64,000 nucleotides of DNA from Nymphalis io (Eukaryota > Arthropoda > Insecta > Lepidoptera > Nymphalidae). The position numbers and the translations under genes were made by a program. The stretch's first letter is position 1. Every line of letters begins with the position of its first letter. The stretch lies in assembly GCF_905147045.1 (NCBI RefSeq), contig NC_065918.1, positions 13,454,001 to 13,518,000 on the forward strand, read 5' to 3'. This document shows, in pieces, positions 61,105-64,000 of the stretch. Under the pieces are notes generated by a model. The model did not search any database, had not been told where the DNA came from, and was given only the letters and a program-made list of their open reading frames with translations.

Positions 61105-61322
61105 GGGGCAGTACTTTGTATTGTCAAGTTCCGGTAAGGATCCGGTTCGGAGGGATAGGGAGGCAGTGTAACTAAGCACATAAGGCACATGGGATGTAAC
61201 ATCTTAGTTAAGGTTAAGGGTAGTCTTACCCAAGGTTGGTGACACATTGGCGTTGTACGTAATGGTTAACATTTTACACAGTGCCAATGTTTATGGGCAG
61301 TGTTGACAACCAATAGTATGTC
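61105..61322 (-). repeat. ~270-bp dispersed repeat, diverged
   Basis: GGGGCAGTACTTTGTATTGT, CCCAAGGTTGGTGACACATT and CAATGTTTATGGGCAGTG in minus orientation. The short minus open frame here is repeat-derived. Confidence 0.6.
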
Positions 61323-62863
61323 AGTCCACTTATCAATTGTATATAAAAAATAAACAACGGTCTTGACTACTCTTTCGCCTATCTAATAAATCAAACGGAT
61401 GTCTATACTTTTAAATGAAAATCTGATTATATCGAATACGCTTGCTAACTCTGTGTCTCACATAAGAATTAACACCAAATTGAAATTTCTTACATAAATT
61501 ATTTTTTTAAAAGAGCATATTTTACTATGTTATTTATGTTTAATTGTATATTATGTATTTTGTCAACAGCAAGACGCCTAACAAAAAAACAACGCCTTTA
61601 CATTTTTTTTCTAAATTCATATGAAACATCTTTGCCTTACAATTTTGTAAGGCGCTGTCTCTTACCGTTGACAAAATGTTTAATGTTTTATTTTACTAAG
61701 TTATATGTCAAATAGGAATAATTAAAAAATATTTTTCACCCTTTCCAGGATTTGAGCTTCTGTATATTATTAATGTATAATAAGCTCTTTGTATAGATAC
61801 TAGCTCCTCGTTATATTTATTTCATTGAATTGAATTGAATTGCTATTTGATAATGTAAATACTACATTTTTTAAAACATAGTAGTGATTGATAACTTATT
61901 TAGTAACAAACGTGATCTACAAGCCAAATATTCTACATTTCTTTATTTTTTGAGGTTAATGAACGGATTGAAAATTCTTCGAGTTATATATTTTACACAA
62001 CATATTATTAGTTATATGAATACTTTAAAATTGTTTTCTTAATAATTGGGTTTTACATCAAAAGTAGTTTTTACATTCTAAAAATTGTATATGTATGAGA
62101 GCAATGACATTCTCGTTAAGGTATTAAGGACAGAGAAATTACTCGGTGCGAGATTATTATACCATAGTACAACAAGTACTCGCTTATTACAATATCCTAT
62201 TTGAAACATAAATATAATAATATAAGTTCTATAATAATATCAGTTTCTAAATCCGGTGTGTTTCAAGCCTAAGAAGAAATTTTCTTAATTAAATTTCCTT
62301 AAAATTTCCAAAATAAAATATATTGTAAGTATAAAAAATCTGTTCCATATCCATTATTATAATAGTTCACCAGAATTGATAATAATGTATATAATGAACC
62401 TATACAAAATATAAACTGATAATCACTATAATAAAAAAGAGCCCTAAATATGTCAGTAGATGAGAAAGTTATGTTTTTAAAAATTATACATCTGTGATAA
62501 GAATCCAATGGATCTTTTTAATTGATTATTTAGTTATGACCAATTTACCCACATCTAATGATGATATACATTTAACCACAGCCATGAACACATGAACGTA
62601 TTCTTTGCTAATACTCGTTCGACGTCGAGACCAGTCTGATATCCATGAAGTATTTTTAAATTACTTCGAAGAAATTAGACGGGAAGGAAACCTTCCTTGT
62701 ACGAGCTTTCTATCATGATTCATGGGAATCGGAACGTTCGGAAGTGAAGGGTGATTGTGTAACCGACGAACTTAAGCACAGACCGCGTGAGTTCAATTTC
62801 TTATGTAATACATCTTATTTGACAATTCTTTTTAAATAAAGAATATATATGTATAATATTGCC

Positions 62864-62935
62864 CCACTCTGGATTTTATCTCGGACCTCGGGGTCATTGG
62901 CTTTATGAGCTTACTAGCCCAACGAGGTGGTATTC
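62864..62935 (-). repeat. tRNA-like head of a SINE (fragment)
   Basis: On the minus strand CCTCGTTGGGCTAGTAAGCT resembles the head of SINE family 2, with ACCCCGAGGTCCGAGATAAA in the place of the following arm. It lacks the body and is not a credible tRNA gene. Confidence 0.5.
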
Positions 62936-64000
62936 CAAAGTAATATGCAATCAGGCATAATACTGAAAGTAACTAAACTATACTAATTAAGCAGTGTCGA
63001 TGTTAATTAGTTATCTAACTTTTCTAACCACGAATGCTGCGGAGCTGATTCACAGCCGAGCTGAGCGGAGACTTCAGTTACTTAAAGTCCTTTTTACATA
63101 GCAATAAACATTTTAATCATGAAAACCGCGTAATACTTTTGAATATAGTGATTATAATTATTTCAATTGTCATAGAGTATTTCTCACACGCTTTATCACC
63201 TTGATAATAAAATTCTCAAGTAGTAGAAAATACTGCATCAGCGCACTCTCCCACAGTATACAAAGGTCAAATGGCAATCATTTTACATCGTAGTTTATGA
63301 TCTATAATTCGTATATACTTTCATGTTTTTATTTTATACAAGATGTTATGACTGTGTTTCGCTAAGTTAACGATTATTATTGTAAATATATAGATTCGAA
63401 TATTGTCAAATACTTAAATGAATGTTTTTTTAATTATAACGCCAAAACTATTTTTTCCATCAAAAAAATCGGTAAAAATAAATAACGTGACTTCTACTCT
63501 CTTTATGTGTTTTAACAAGTTGAAAAAACAATTAATGATGTTTGGTTATTTTTAAGCATTGTTACTAAATGTTGATTAGCGACTATTTAGTTAAAGATTT
63601 ATTATTCTCTTTCTCTCGTTTTTGATTTTACATTCAAAAGAGGAAGAAATCGCATTGTTTAACTTATCACTCATTAAACGGAGATTATATTTACAGTAAG
63701 GCCTTATATGATTTTTTGACTCGATAGTGAACTATATCGAGCATTATATAAGTTTTTGACTCAACAGTAGTGTTTTATTAAAGTAACATTGTAAGACAAT
63801 CTTTGCATTACACAAATCAACCCCGTAAAAGCTTTTTCTGAGATCACATATTTGTATATGATATGGTTTTTGACATTTGAAATAACAATTCTAATAATTT
63901 ATTTCTAATAATATAATATTACGATACGTTCCATATTTAATTTCACCCCAACTTTGACTATTCTATACCTATTCGGATCGGAAAAAAACGATATGATCCT

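Larger units (their letters stand above)
60521..64000. other. intergenic right of gene E
   Basis: AT-rich, with a ~270-bp repeat at 61105 and a tRNA-like SINE head at 62864. A GC-richer piece at 62620-62800 is unexplained. No gene supported. Confidence 0.45.

Noticed and set aside
62864..62935. Possible minus-strand tRNA
   Set aside because: It does not fold into a full cloverleaf by eye and resembles the SINE family 2 head.

Overview
The window is AT-rich eukaryotic DNA with spliced genes, long introns and many short dispersed repeats. Two tRNA-derived SINE families, an unnamed ~270-bp dispersed repeat and RTE-type LINE tails point to Lepidoptera, most likely a butterfly. This is a judgement from repeat style and was not searched. 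I see no tRNA or rRNA genes; every tRNA-like stretch is a SINE head.

The gene content is a cluster of small secreted-protein genes, named A to F here from left to right. A (1995-8983, +) encodes a Gln/Tyr-rich secreted protein with a CMC motif. B (11687-15443, +), C (19602-21068, +), D (30562-34699, -) and E (57020-60297, +) encode histidine-rich secreted proteins. B to E share one short motif just after the signal peptide, roughly K-K-[VI]-x-[IL]-H-[VL]-P followed by basic and His residues. F (49992-50099, -) is a signal-peptide exon whose remainder is uncertain.

Gene architecture repeats across the cluster. A, B, D and E begin with a tiny coding exon of 18-24 nt that ends in phase 0 and supplies the start of the signal peptide. 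In each case a TATA-like box lies upstream at a distance that fits transcription start. In A, B, C and E a phase-2 intron separates the signal-peptide exon from the mature protein. D lacks that intron and has a phase-1 intron later. The ungapped ORFs show only the last exons; the 5' exons were found by reading splice sites and checking phase.

Layout: 1-1894 SINE relic and a GC-richer block; 1.9-9.1 kb gene A; 9.1-11.5 kb intergenic with a retroelement-like fragment; 11.5-16.1 kb gene B; 16.1-19.4 kb repeats including a 38-bp perfect hairpin; 19.6-21.5 kb gene C; 21.5-30.5 kb repeat-filled intergenic DNA; 30.5-34.8 kb gene D with SINEs in its introns; 34.8-49.4 kb mostly repeats and a few coding-like blocks of unknown nature; 49.4-50.2 kb gene F candidate; 47.6-52.7 kb two inverted copies of one repeat around gene F; 51.3-51.7 kb relic of a mobile-element protein; 56.9-60.5 kb gene E; 60.5-64 kb repeats and AT-rich DNA.

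The proteins have no recognisable catalytic domain. Signal peptide, His/Gly/Pro-rich low complexity and clustering fit extracellular matrix or cuticle components, possibly metal-binding, but that role is inference.
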